Shown here one piece after another: positions 20,809-32,220 of a stretch of DNA of 36,038 nucleotides. Below the pieces are notes generated by a model. It worked only from the letters and a program-made list of their open reading frames with translations, ran no database searches and was not told the origin of the DNA. Source of the stretch: Basidiobolus ranarum (Eukaryota; Basidiobolomycota; Basidiobolomycetes; Basidiobolales); the NCBI GenBank assembly GCA_040143965.1, contig JASJQH010000060.1:1-36038 (forward strand), given 5' to 3'. The first letter of the stretch is position 1. Every line of letters begins with the position of its first letter. Position numbers and translations under genes: made by a program.

Positions 20809-23800
20809 ATGTCTCAATACCTTCACAACGCCGAGAACGGCGGGTACCTTCCCGAAGATGTAACACACTTGGACCTGAAGAATCTTACAGAGGACTCTTT
20901 TACTCATTGCATACAAGGCCGTTTTGAGCAAGCTCAACTATATACCAAAATCAACAATTCGGCCTTAATAGCTGTCAACTCATTTGGACCTGAGAAGGAA
21001 AACACTGCTATTTCTCAACAGTATATTGAAGCCTGCTATCGTGATACCAGCGGAAACCCCCATAATTTACCATCACATATATACGAATTGGCGGCGAAAG
21101 TGTACCTTCATCTTCGTCGTACAGGAGTCGATCAGTCAATAATTTTAAGGTATGCTTCATGTTTGTTATCTATGTGTCACAAGGAGATGCTGATCTGATT
21201 TCATATTCCGCATTGTTTATTTAGTGGTGTCACCGGGAGTGGTAAAAGTGAATCATACAAAAAATTATTGAGCCAATTCTGTAATCTGGCTGCTTACGGA
21301 AAAAAAGAAACCAAATTACCCGGACAAATCCAAAATATTCAAGTAGTGTTGGAGGCATTTGGTAACGCGATGACTACCCAAAATCAAAATGCATCCCGCT
21401 ACTGTATGTACCAAGAAATTCAGTACAACGCACGTGGTAGAATCTCTGGAGCCAAGACTCTGACGTTTTCATTGGAAAAGTATCGGGTTACTCACACACC
21501 ACTGCACGAAAGAAATTTCAATTCATTCTACTATCTCCTTGCTGGTTTATCGGCGGATGAGAAGAGTGCTTTGGAGTTGTCAGAGCCAGAAGATTATCAT
21601 TATCTATCCCAAACACAACGCTTCAAAATAGACGGTGTCGATGACGGTGACAAGTTCCGCGAGCTCAGAGCAGCGATGAAGTCATTAGGCATCAAAACCT
21701 CTGTACAAACGAATGTCTTCAGGTTATTGACGGGTATCTTACACTTGGGTAACATCATATTTGAGGATCACTCGGAGCAAGAATGCTCCAACGTGAAGAA
21801 CACCGAGTTGTTGCAATTGGTTGCTGAAATATTTGGTGTCGGTTACACTCCCTTGATGGAGTCGCTGATTTTCAAATCTAAATTGGTAGGGAAGGACGTT
21901 TGCACCGTCTACTTGGACGCCAAAACCGCCGGAAAGCAACGAGACGCTTTGGCAAGAGCGTTGTATTCTCTCTTATTTACCTGGATAGTGGAGGCCATCA
22001 ATACCAAAGTCTGTAATGAATCGCCTACCAATTTCATCGGATTACTAGACCCCATAGGATTCCAAAATATGGAGCACAATAGATACGAGGAGTTCTGCAT
22101 CAACTTCACTAACGAGAAAATTCACAACTTCATTCTGAAGCATATGTTTGATCCTAGCATCGGAATGAATTCTGAACTTGCTGCTGATGGAGTGACTATC
22201 CCCAACATTCTGTACTCCGACAACCAGTCATGTGTTGACATGATCATTGGTAAGGCTAGCTTGATCGAAGTGATTGAGGAGAATGGTATTTCAGAAAGCG
22301 AAGAAGATTCCAAAAACATCAGTTTAATAATTGATCAACGTTTTGGCAAACATTCGTCGTTTCATTCTACCCAGACCCATAATCAATTCGGAATCAAGCA
22401 CTATGCTGGTACTGTCGATTATGACACCGATAACTTTGTCGAAAAGAACAAGGACATTCTTGCTGCGGATTTTGTTTCTCTATTCCGTGGTAGCACACCA
22501 AGCACTAATGCTTTCGTCACTGAGCTATTCAGCAGTGATGCTGTAGAAACCGAGTCTCATCCACGAAGCAAAGATACTATCATTGCTGCTCAACAGCTAA
22601 CCAAGCCTACCAGACAATCAAGCCGACGTCACCCAAAGAAGCCTGATGTCAAAAAGGAGAGCTCCAAGAGTAGCATTCCTGGAGTATTGACCCAATTGGA
22701 CTCTACGTTGAATGACTTATTTGACACAATGAATGAAACTCTTATCTGGAACGTATTCAATATTAGATCGAATCTATCTCAATCGCCTTATGAGTTCGAT
22801 GCCCACTGTGTCCGGAATCAAATCGTTGGATTATCCTTAACCGAGATTGCATGTCGTCTAGTGAATGATTATACCGCTAGTTTGGAATTTTCCGAATTCT
22901 TGGAGCGTTATCAACCAATCATAGAAGCGTTGCGATTGGACAGCAGTAAAGATTCACGTCAACTCGTAATGGCTGTGAAGAATATCAGTGGCTGGAATGA
23001 CAAGGATATGTATGTTGGTGCCCAAGAACGTGTTTTCCTATGCGAGCACGTTTGGAAAGAGTTGGAAGATAGTTTAAGGGCGATGGAGAAGGATGAAAGA
23101 AATGCTCAAAAAGGTAGAGCTTCATCTCTCGGTCATGATGGTGAATCCTTGGTATCCGGGTATAATGGTCATGACAATACATCCATGCCACCCAGAAGTA
23201 TGCCTTATGATACAGGCAGCTACAACAGTGAGGAGGATTACCGCAGCCAAAATATGCCAAGCGGTTACGGTCAATACGCCAGAGAAGATAGCGAATATGG
23301 AAGCGAGTTTGATTTTAGAAATCAACCTGGGAACGAAATAGAGTTGACCAAAGCCAGTAAAGGCGACTCTAAGGGAGCGCCGGTTGTTGAAACTCTTCCA
23401 CTCTCAGCAGTTCGTAGAAGTTGGCTATGTGTTACAAAATTATTTACTTGGTGGATTCCTTCGTTTACTCTTTCTTGGTGCGGCATGAAAAGGCCAGATG
23501 TTCAATTGGCATGGAGAGAGAAAGTCACCCTATGTATTTTCATCCTAATCCTTTGGGGAGTTATTATATTCATCATTGTAGGCCTTGGGCTAATTTTGTG
23601 TCCCCGTGTGCACTACTACAACGCTACAGATGTCGCTTTTCACCAAGGAAAGGGGGATTTGTTTGTCTACATGTATGGCAAAGTTTACGATGTTTCAATT
23701 TTCGCAGATTCAGATCACGGCCGAACCTCCGTTTCAACAGGTGTACCATATAGTGAAATGTCATCAATGATCGTGGAGGTCAATAATGACATTACGCCAT

Positions 23801-26493
23801 ACTTTGAAATTCCACTTCATGTGCAATGCCCTGGCTTGGTGGCTGAAGGATCAACACTTCAAATGAAGTCTGATATTGTATTACCAATTACAGTACCACA
23901 TCAAACTGGGATATTTCAAACAAATCCAAACAGTCCCATGAAAAATGACAATTGGTTCTATACCAACGCTCTGCCGTTCCTTCGTCTCTCCACCAAAGGT
24001 GATGTTGCTTGGGAGGTAGATCATATTCGATACATGTCCCAACAAGGGTATAAAAAGTGGGGTATTATCAATGGGCGAGTGTATGATCTTACTTCTTACT
24101 TTAATACTATTGATGACCCTATGAATGTTAACGTTCAACAGTTTCTCGATCCGCAAATTAAACAACTATTTCATCTGAGTAGCACGTTTGGGCCTGACTT
24201 GACTAAAGAATGGAATGAGAAAGTACACTTAGACTCTCAGACGCGTGCCATGAATATGGAGTGCTTAGATAATCTGTTTTATATAGGTGTGGTAGATACA
24301 CGCCACGGCATCAAGTGCAAATTGGCTCATTGGATTCCGGTTGCATTTGCTATCGTACTATGCTCGGTTATTGGATTGAAATTCTTAGCAGCTCTTCAGT
24401 TAACTTCGAAGCGGAAGCCAGAAGATCTAGATAAATTTGTCATTTGCCAAGTGCCCTGTTACACAGAAGATGAAGATTCTCTACGTAAGACGATCGACTC
24501 TTTAGCTGGACTCCAGTACGATGATAAGAGGAAATTGATCTTTTTTATTGCTGATGGTATGATTATTGGAAGTGGTAATGACCGGCCTACCCCCAAAATT
24601 GTATGTGATATCTTGGGTGTGGACCCAGACTATGACCCTGAACCATTCAGCTTTAAGAGTATTGGAGAAGGCAATCAGCAACACAACATGGCTAAGGTGT
24701 ACTCTGGTTTATACGAATTTGAGGGACATGTGGTCCCATATATCGTGGTGGCGAAAATAGGAAAACCCAGTGAGCGTTCACGTCCAGGTAATCGTGGTAA
24801 ACGTGATTCCCAAATCATTTTGATGAACTTCTTGAACCGTGTCCATTTCGATAGTGAAATGTGTCCCTTGGACTTGGAGATATATCACCAGATTAAGAAT
24901 GTCATTGGTGTAAACCCCGCCTTCTACGAGTACATTTTAATGGTGGATGCTGATACTGAGGTTAAACCCGACTCGCTCACCCGCTTGATTGCATGTATGA
25001 CACATGATGCTAGAATTATCGGACTTTGTGGAGAAACACAGCTTGCCAATGAAGAGTTCTCATGGGCTACTATGATTCAGGTGTATGAGTACTATATTTC
25101 TCATCACCTTGCTAAAGCCTTCGAGAGTCTTTTCGGCAGTGTTACTTGCTTACCAGGATGTTTCTGTATGTATAGAATTCGTACTGTCAAGGGCTCGCCA
25201 TTGATCATTAATAATGAAGTGATTAACAACTACTCTGAGAACAATGTGGACACACTGCACAAGAAGAATCTGCTTTCACTTGGTGAAGATCGTTACTTGA
25301 CCACATTGATGTTGAAGCACTTCCCGCAATACAAGATGAAGTTTACCTCTGATGCTATTTGCTATACAGTGGCTCCCGATAAGTGGTCAGTTCTGCTTTC
25401 ACAGCGTCGTCGTTGGATCAACTCTACTGTTCACAACCTATTCGAGTTGCTATTCCTTTCTGATCTTTGCGGTTTCTGTTGTTTCTCTATGCGTTTTGTC
25501 GTATTCCTCGATCTTTTCGGAACAATCATCATGCCTGCCACAGTTGCATATCTAGTTTATTTGATTATTGCCGCGATTATTGATCCCAACAGTTTAAGTA
25601 CCGTTGCCTTAATCATGTTCGCTGTGGTTTATGGTCTTCAAGCTGTTATTTTCATTTTGAAACGCGAATGGCAACATGTTGGCTGGATGATTATTTACAT
25701 CTTGGCCATGCCAATCTTCTCATTCGCCATTCCTATCTATGCTTTCTGGCATTTCGATGATTTCTCCTGGGGTAATACTCGTATGATTCTTGGTGACAAA
25801 GGTGAGAAGAAGGTCGTATCCAATGAGGCTCCATTTGATCCAAAGTCTATTCCCATGAAGAAGTGGAGTCAATTTGAACAGGAAGCATGGGAAGCTGGTT
25901 CTACTACCTCTAAAGATCATTCATCTAGATCCAGATCTAGAAGCAGATTTGAAGGCTCCCAATATGATGGATCGCAGTATCGTTCTCAGTCACCTTACGC
26001 AGGCTCCCAATATGGAGGATCACAAGTCTCTGCCAATTACTATGATAAACAGTCCAGTTACTACCAAGGTCATGATCAACGCCCTGCGTCTCATCTTTCT
26101 CCCTCTGTTATGCCCAGCCCTGGTTTTAATGGGTCGAACCATGATGGTTACATCGACTCTCGCACTTCTCTAGCATATTCTCAATACGGCCATGATATGT
26201 CTCCAGATAGACATTCTGTTGCTCCCCAATCTCCTTACGACTATCCTGTCCACCAGATGCCGATGGCTATGCCCTCACCAAGACCTGAAAGTGCTATGTC
26301 CGGAGGTGGATACTATCCTACTGATGAAGAAATCCTTGGCGAGATTCGACATATATTGTCGACTGCTGACCTGATGACTGTCACAAAGAAGCAAGTGCGA
26401 GAACAACTTGCATTGGTCTTTGGGGCTGACATGAGCCCTCGCAGGGATTTCATCAACAACTCTATTGAATTAGTTCTTCAAGGTCAAATCTAA
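20809..26493 (+). CDS. Chitin synthase with myosin-like motor head (class V/VII type)
   Basis: Processive membrane enzyme adding N-acetylglucosamine from UDP-GlcNAc to chitin at growing tips. Two exons, 20809-21149 and 21225-26493, split by a 75-nt intron just before the P-loop; 1,869 residues, usual for the class. Order: myosin-like head (about 1-600) with P-loop GVTGSGKSES (consensus GESGAGKT), switch I-like NQNASRY and switch II-like DPIGFQ; polar linker; membrane segment at about 880-912; cytochrome b5-like part (LFVYMYGKVYDVSIF, about 927); glycosyltransferase core with QVPCYTEDEDS (about 1190), VDADTEV (about 1356), GEDRYLTT (about 1467) and QRRRW (about 1507); C-terminal membrane helices; repeated GSQYxGSQY segment; and a DEK C-terminal domain (from about 1810). 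All catalytic chitin synthase motifs are intact. The head departs from active-myosin consensus and may bind actin more than hydrolyse ATP (inference). Confidence 0.96.
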
Positions 26494-26851
26494 GCAAAGA
26501 TGAATATTTAGATAGCATCATGGTTGGGCCAGAATATTCAATCCTCTCATTCACTAATTACATATATTTTAACGAGATTTCAGTTACATCTTTCGTCACG
26601 CTTTAGCACACTATCCCACAATGTATTTTCCCCTATTTTTTGCCATCTTTTCTTAATATATCGTCCTCATCCTCATCTTCATTCTCATCGACCTCTAAAT
26701 CATTTTAACCCATGATTTTACTTGTAAAACCTTTATTCATGACATGTAGTATTTATTATTACACAAAACTGTGGATAACTTGAATAAAAACATTTGAGCT
26801 GATTCTTTTTCTTACTCTTTGCCTTGCTCTGTTTCGTACGCATAAGTGGAG

Positions 26852-26891
26852 ATGCAGAGTGTGGAATGGGATCAATGCAGAGTGTGGAATG
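26852..26891. repeat. 17-bp direct repeat, two copies
   Basis: ATGCAGAGTGTGGAATG occurs at 26852-26868 and 26875-26891, with a 6-bp gap. Confidence 0.9.
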
Positions 26892-27187
26892 AGAACAATG
26901 TGTAGAGTAATGATGACATCAGTTCCCATTATCTTTGTGTACAGCTCGGAGATTTTTTACCAGTTTAACAGGAATAACATCAAACTAAGCTTTAGGGTGG
27001 GAAGCATCAATTTTACTAAATTCCCATCAGAATTTGCCTTTCCATAAACAATAAGGAGAATTCTAATTTCGACATTGGGTCAGTCAGATCTTTCTTTCTG
27101 CTTCTTTCCTTCCTCATGGCTCATCCTGTGGTAGTGCTGAAATAATCGCTGATTCAGTCATTCTAAATAAGTATATTTAGTTTCTTC

Positions 27188-27295
27188 GATGCCACCGTCA
27201 GCTCGTACCAATATTCTTGGATGCTACCATCAGCCCGTATTCATGCTCTTAGATGTCACCGTCATATTCTTTGATGCCACAGTCAGTATTCCTGG
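27188..27295. repeat. Degenerate tandem repeat, four copies
   Basis: Four copies start at 27188, 27220, 27252 and 27273, each opening GATGYYACCRTCA (fourth GATGCCACAGTCAG) and ending in an ATTCYT-like segment. The period is 32 bp for the first two copies and 21 bp for the third, which carries an internal deletion. Copy divergence suggests an older array than the others nearby. Confidence 0.8.
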
Positions 27296-28575
27296 ACCAT
27301 TCATTCCATCATTCGGTTTTACTAACCCAAAGTGTATTACTGACGGTAAATAGAGATGCTCGATCAACCTGCCCCACACCAGCTTAAAGGGTCCATGATG
27401 AAGTAAGACACGCATTCTTCTTGAGGATAAACTCTTTGTAGAATCCAACCAAAACCTCAGTGCATTAAATCCAGGATTAAATATAAACATATATGGCAGA
27501 ATTCTCCATACTTGTGAGAAAACCATGATAGAATAATGTGGATGTAAATATACTTGGATGTACATATCACTCATCTTCATCTTCACCTGCACCTGCACCC
27601 AACCCCACTCAACAATCGATTACGAATATGAATACGTAGGATATCTGTTCCTCTAATGATCAATTGGCTGAGGGGTGAGAAGATGGTGAGGAAAGGGCCA
27701 CCTTGTCTGTCACACAAACTTCAGTACCCGGTTTTTAGTCTAGATGGACTCGCTTTTCTTATAGTACCCTTAGGCAGCTAACTTCGAGTCATTTTAATGT
27801 ATAAAAATCAATTAGATGTGGTTAGTATGTGCGCATAGTGTCTAGGATGGCCTCCGAAACCAGAAATGACCACGTTTGAGTAAACAAAGAGAGTGATGTA
27901 ACATCCAATATATTGTTGGTGTGAATGGCTGAGGACATAAATGGTCTTGAAAAATAGGGGATGGGATCCTGAGGAAATTTGGGGGCAGCTTCAAGGCAAG
28001 TGGTCTGATTCCTAGGTAACAGCGTATGGCCAGATTTCGTAGTAAAATTCACACATCTCATCTCACCAAGCTTATTGATCAACATTGTGTAGCAAGCAAG
28101 ACCATTCATTGTAACTCCTCCAGGTTGAATCAACACCATCTAAATGAGGGCCGAGGCACAACCCAGCTGACTTCTCATGGCTTTGATGGAAGCCGATACT
28201 CATAGATCTGTCTGCTCCACATTGGCCAAGATTCAAATAGGAGTAAATTCTTACAAATAGTTAGTAATTCGCCAACCTTTGGTTCTAGACACATTCCGTG
28301 GAAAGCAACTAGTCGTCATATTATCAAGCGAAAGCGAGCTGAATGGACGATCTGCATTAAAGATGAGACAATATTTACTTAATTTCCCGAAGATCAGAGA
28401 TTATTCGATTAGAAGGGTTTGGTAGAAGAGTAAGCCTGCACTTTGACTAATGTAATATAGGCAGCCCTATACGACGTCGCAGTATGAATTCTAATGGGCA
28501 CAGATGATACATCAACAATTGGCGTCATCCCGAGAAATCCTCGGTGCCCCCTAGACAATGAGTTGATATGCAAAC

Positions 28576-28636
28576 AATCAGCAGTCACGATATGGTAATA
28601 GTAGTAATCAGCAAGTCGTGATATGGTAATAGTAGT
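28576..28636. repeat. 30-bp tandem duplication
   Basis: AATCAGCAGTCACGATATGG plus TAATAGTAGT at 28576-28605 is followed directly by a near-identical copy at 28606-28636 with a few changes. A GTAGTAGTGACAGTGAC tail extends the triplet-like pattern. Confidence 0.85.
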
Positions 28637-30246
28637 GGCAGTAGTAGTGACAGTGACATTAATGACCTTGGACCCACTGAGTGTCAGTGGCGTGACAATA
28701 ATGGCTATTGACTTGGTGGGTTCTATTCTTAGATTCCAGGGAAAACTCTCTTTGATCAAGATGAGATCCGAAATAGTTAAATTGGGTCAGAATGAATTAT
28801 CCCCAATCTGAGGCGTAACCTTTGTATTGGTTGAGGTGGATGACGAGAACAGAGTAGTATATATATGATGGTAGGCACTATATCAGCTGATAGTATATAT
28901 ATATAGGTATGTGTATAATGAAAAGACCGTACAAATCAGTGCCGATATCGCCACGTTCTACAATATCAATAAAAAATGACAGTGGAAACGAAACCACGCT
29001 GAAACATTGTCTCGTATAGCCTGTCATCCAAGTCCCAGTCCACCATAATTCGTCTATAATGGTCGGTGTGGCAGCTGAGTTAGGAATAGTTATCTGGGCA
29101 CAAGTTTAAGGTGCACTTTACATGCAAGAAGCATTCCAAACAAAGATTCAACATTGGATTGGATGTCGGCTACTTATCTCCGGTTCCTGAACGAATTCAA
29201 TGGATTAACATGGCTAATTAGACTCAGAGGACGATTGATCCTTATTTTGGTTAGTTGGTGAGGTCGGGGCTATAGGGATATTAATGTGCTCAGTATAACG
29301 TAACTACTTTCCTGGAAGATAATATCCTCGATTGGAGTAGTCTACATCAGTGGGTGGTGAGCAAATCATTTCTCTGGAGAGAGTCAACATTAATGCAGGC
29401 GAGGTGTTACCAGAATATTGGTCGAGTGCTTCGTCTGTATAGAAAAACTGCATTGAAGAGTAAAAGGGGTATTTGCCTTATCCATGGGTGGCTATGAACC
29501 TATACTCTAAGTGACGGCTTATAGGATTGAGTGATTCAGTGCATGCAGGCTATGATGAAGTGGCCAAGCTTTTGTGCCTACCAAATGGTAGAGTTGGCTT
29601 ATTCTGTCTACACTTAGGGTTAGGGTGGTTTTAGACTGGAATCCGCGCACTTGCTTTGATTTATACAATAACAAACTGGAATACCCACCTTGATTTATTC
29701 AATAGCAAATGAAGAATGTGGGAGAGGGAATATGAAACCCAGCCACAATTTCAGGTTATGTTGATTGGTGATGTCAAAAGAGGCCTTCCCCAACTTTTCC
29801 AGTCGACATGGTTACATTCAATAATTCTTACCTTCCAACTACTCTAGACTCTAAATTCAGAAACAATTCACGAAAAAAAAGCAGATTCGAAAGAACATAT
29901 TTCCGGTTTGCATGGCTTAGCTGTCCTGTAATAATGATTACAAGTGCCAACTAACAACAGAGATAAAGCGGCCTCACGTGCCTCGTCTTTTGAGAAAATC
30001 CAACTGGCAACTAGGATTCGAATGAAGAATGCAAGCTGAACATCGCCGCTTGTTTATATTGATCGATGCAGATAGTGTTCTGGTTTATTTCCTGGTTTGA
30101 AGGGTCGAGATAAGTATTCCTTACTCAATTTTGAACAGCATTAATATGGAAATAGATATTCATTAAGCAACTCTCATGTCACATGACTTCGGCTATTTCC
30201 ATTTGGACTATCCTTCTAGGGGTAGTAGACAATGGGCAATCGATTT

Positions 30247-30290
30247 GGGAAATAAGAAATGGGAATAAGAAATGGCAATAAGAAATGGGA
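30247..30290. repeat. 13-bp tandem repeat, about three copies
   Basis: GGGAAATAAGAAAT, GGGAATAAGAAAT and GGCAATAAGAAAT follow one another and end in GGGA. The array sits about 1 kb upstream of the cyclin start. Confidence 0.88.
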
Positions 30291-30390
30291 GATGGCTTAA
30301 TATCAACATGACGAAGGTGTAAGGGTTAGGATTGAGTAGTGATGGGAGCGATATGAAAGGTGATGATTAGTGACGATGATTAGTAGCTAC

Positions 30391-30456
30391 AATGCTGGCT
30401 AGATTAATGCTGGCTAGATTAATGATGGCTATCGACGCTGGCTAGATTAATGGCGG
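30391..30456. repeat. 15-bp tandem repeat, about four copies
   Basis: AATGCTGGCTAGATT occurs twice in perfect tandem (30391-30420), followed by AATGATGGCTATC, GACGCTGGCTAGATT and a partial AATGGCGG. It lies about 0.8 kb upstream of the cyclin start. Confidence 0.9.
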
Positions 30457-30763
30457 TGTAGAATGGCTCTGGTGATCAGTATAAATCATTGCTCACTATT
30501 CGCACTCACACCCAACCAAATTGATCAACATTCATGGAAAAGGGGCTAAGTTCCGAATGAAATCATACTTCTGCGTAGACGCATATTAGATTGTTATCCA
30601 TGTGTGGCTTACAAGTGAAAGATGAACAGATCTATTTCTCCTCCACGACGTCCAGCGAACTGAGCAAATAGTCCGATGCTCATTAAGGATAAATAAGGCT
30701 AAATTGGGTTGGAGCTCTAATACAGGATATTGATTATTGATGGGATTCATCACTGCTTGAGTG

Positions 30764-30789
30764 GCGATTGGTTCAGGCGATTGGTTCAG
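30764..30789. repeat. 13-bp perfect tandem duplication
   Basis: GCGATTGGTTCAG occurs twice in direct succession at 30764-30776 and 30777-30789. The ATTGG core resembles a CCAAT box on the other strand, so the duplication may double a promoter element of the cyclin gene. The promoter role is inference. Confidence 0.85.
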
Positions 30790-30960
30790 CAGTGCCGTGG
30801 AATCAGTGGCCAAGCTACTAAATAGAATCCTGTATACCAACTATGACCGAGTGGCTAAATTGAATACCAACTGTATTGTAGAATGACTAGAGAATGGTGA
30901 AACCATGTTGGTCGCTTATGTTTTTGTTATTGTTAGCATAGGGTGGGGCCAGGAAATACA

Positions 30961-30968
30961 TATATAAG
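30961..30968 (+). promoter_or_regulatory. TATA box of the cyclin gene (probable)
   Basis: TATATAAG follows a GGGTGGGGCC stretch (30941-30949) and stands about 290 bp upstream of the cyclin ATG. The DNA in between is pyrimidine-rich and suits a transcription start and a 5' leader of some 200 nt. Assigned by sequence and position only. Confidence 0.5.
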
Positions 30969-31257
30969 AGGGAAGCAGAAGCTATCCTCATTCAATTAAT
31001 CCACTCGACCGGATTTTAAAAAGATCAACTGTACGCTGCACAGTTCACGCTTGACTATTCACGCTCCTTTCGCAAGTTTTTTTTTAAGTCTTCCCCACAC
31101 ATATCGCTTATTTCCATACTTTTACAGAAAGTAGCGAACCTCGTTTCTATTGACCTATTCTTCATATATTATCACATCGTTTTCCTTCTCGGCTTCTTAT
31201 ATATTCTCTGTCTCTCCTTTTGGACTCAAAACTTCCTCTCTCGAAATATCTCATAGA

Positions 31258-32220
31258 ATGGTTTCCCCAAAACAAAGCGCTTCCCAACTGGCATATACCC
31301 ATCAACGTATGAATATGAAAAGATTACCCAGCCGCCTTCCAGGAGGCGTTCGCTCCAGTCCTACTTCCCAACTCGGGTCACGCCCTTCACAACAAAAATT
31401 GCACACTACTCGTCGTACCCCTGTCTCTTCTCGCGATCAAGTAGCAGCTGCCTACGCTTCAGTATACTTACCAAGTCCTGCTTCTAAACAGAACGATGTG
31501 TTCAAAAGACTATCAACTACTTCTAGTGGATTACAATTGAACTCTCATGTGATCAACATGACTGCTAATCATATTCAAGCTCATTGGGAAGGTGTACAGT
31601 CATCTTTACAATCGGTTAGAACTGTACAACTTTCCACTTACATCTCAACTATCCTCACCCGTACTTCACTGGCCCCAGTGACCAACTCTGCACTCACCGC
31701 AGCATTCCCTTCATTCTCTTGTATTGCACTCGTGTTAGCATTGATATATGTTGACCGCCTCAAGAAAATGCATCCCGCAGCCAAAGGTGAGGCGGGTTGT
31801 GGATTACGTCTATTCCTTGTTTCTTACATGGTTGCCACCAAGTATATTCAGGCACACTTCAATTCTTGGGCCAAATGTTCACCATCCCTCGCGACTACAT
31901 CTCCTGTAAAGGATACAACAGAATCCCAAACATCGCAGCCTATTCAAACCGTCCCACTTTCATCACTGCTCTCACCAAATGAACACTGGGCCCGTCTTAG
32001 TTCGATTTTTTCCACCCCTGAACTCACTCGTATGGAGTTGGAGCTATTGAGCTTTTTACAATTTGATTTATTCGTATCATATGAAGATTTCAAATATTAT
32101 TGGACTATGTACATGGAAATCAACCAAGCTGTTCCAGCAGAGAACCCCTCACCGGTGTTTGAGCCATCCTATGGTGACGATGAGTACGCAGCTGAAGATG
32201 GCTGCGTACCAGACCTGTAA
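31258..32220 (+). CDS. Pho80/Pcl-type cyclin
   Basis: Regulatory subunit for a Pho85-like cyclin-dependent kinase, a group acting in phosphate response, morphogenesis and G1 progression in yeasts. Single exon, 320 residues. I start at ATG 31258, the first ATG of a frame that opens without one at about 31150. The N-terminal 110 residues are basic and Ser/Pro/Arg-rich. The cyclin fold spans about 130-285: STYISTILTRTSL, then CIALVLALIYVDRLKKMHP (the YhDRL pattern of this family), RLFLVSYMVATKYIQ, and TRMELELLSFLQFDLFVSYE. Between the third and fourth blocks a Ser/Thr/Pro-rich insert of about 40 residues replaces the usual short D-x-x-Y-x-N-x-x-W link. The C-terminal tail is acidic. It sits alone between two long gene-poor stretches. 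Which Pcl or Pho80 subgroup it belongs to is not settled. Confidence 0.85.
   Translation: MVSPKQSASQLAYTHQRMNMKRLPSRLPGGVRSSPTSQLGSRPSQQKLHTTRRTPVSSRDQVAAAYASVYLPSPASKQNDVFKRLSTTSSGLQLNSHVINMTANHIQAHWEGVQSSLQSVRTVQLSTYISTILTRTSLAPVTNSALTAAFPSFSCIALVLALIYVDRLKKMHPAAKGEAGCGLRLFLVSYMVATKYIQAHFNSWAKCSPSLATTSPVKDTTESQTSQPIQTVPLSSLLSPNEHWARLSSIFSTPELTRMELELLSFLQFDLFVSYEDFKYYWTMYMEINQAVPAENPSPVFEPSYGDDEYAAEDGCVPDL
32184..32209 (+). other. Perfect 9-bp stem-loop at the end of the cyclin coding region
   Basis: GTACGCAGC at 32184-32192 pairs perfectly with GCTGCGTAC at 32201-32209 around an 8-base loop (TGAAGATG), 8 bp before the stop codon. It encodes EYAAEDGCVP. It may fold in the mRNA. Confidence 0.75.

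Larger units (their letters stand above)
26494..31257. other. Long gene-poor region with minisatellites
   Basis: About 4.8 kb with no supported gene. It starts with the chitin synthase 3' region and ends with the cyclin promoter. Minus-strand frames at 27230-27598 and 27822-28139 (the second begins with a true ATG) show no recognisable motif and no continuing splice structure, so I leave them out. The region holds at least five small tandem duplications listed separately, and an imperfect pair near 29650-29710 (TTGATTTATWCAATARCAAA). A CACGTG lies at about 29977. Confidence 0.6.

Noticed and set aside
27230-27598. Minus-strand open frame of about 122 codons
   Set aside because: No recognisable domain, no splice continuation, and it overlaps a degenerate tandem repeat. 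Kept as unexplained non-coding DNA.
27822-28139. Minus-strand ATG frame of 105 codons
   Set aside because: A real ATG and moderate composition, but no family resemblance, no flanking exons and no promoter signal. It may deserve an RNA check but is not supported as a gene.
29617-29631. TTAGGGTTAGGG telomere-like pair (also near 33467)
   Set aside because: Only two units, isolated between ordinary DNA; expected by chance in 36 kb and not a telomere or clear interstitial array.
29974-29980. CACGTG site as a possible Pho4-type element for the Pho80-like cyclin
   Set aside because: It lies about 1.3 kb upstream of the start with no second site nearby; one 6-bp palindrome is not evidence.
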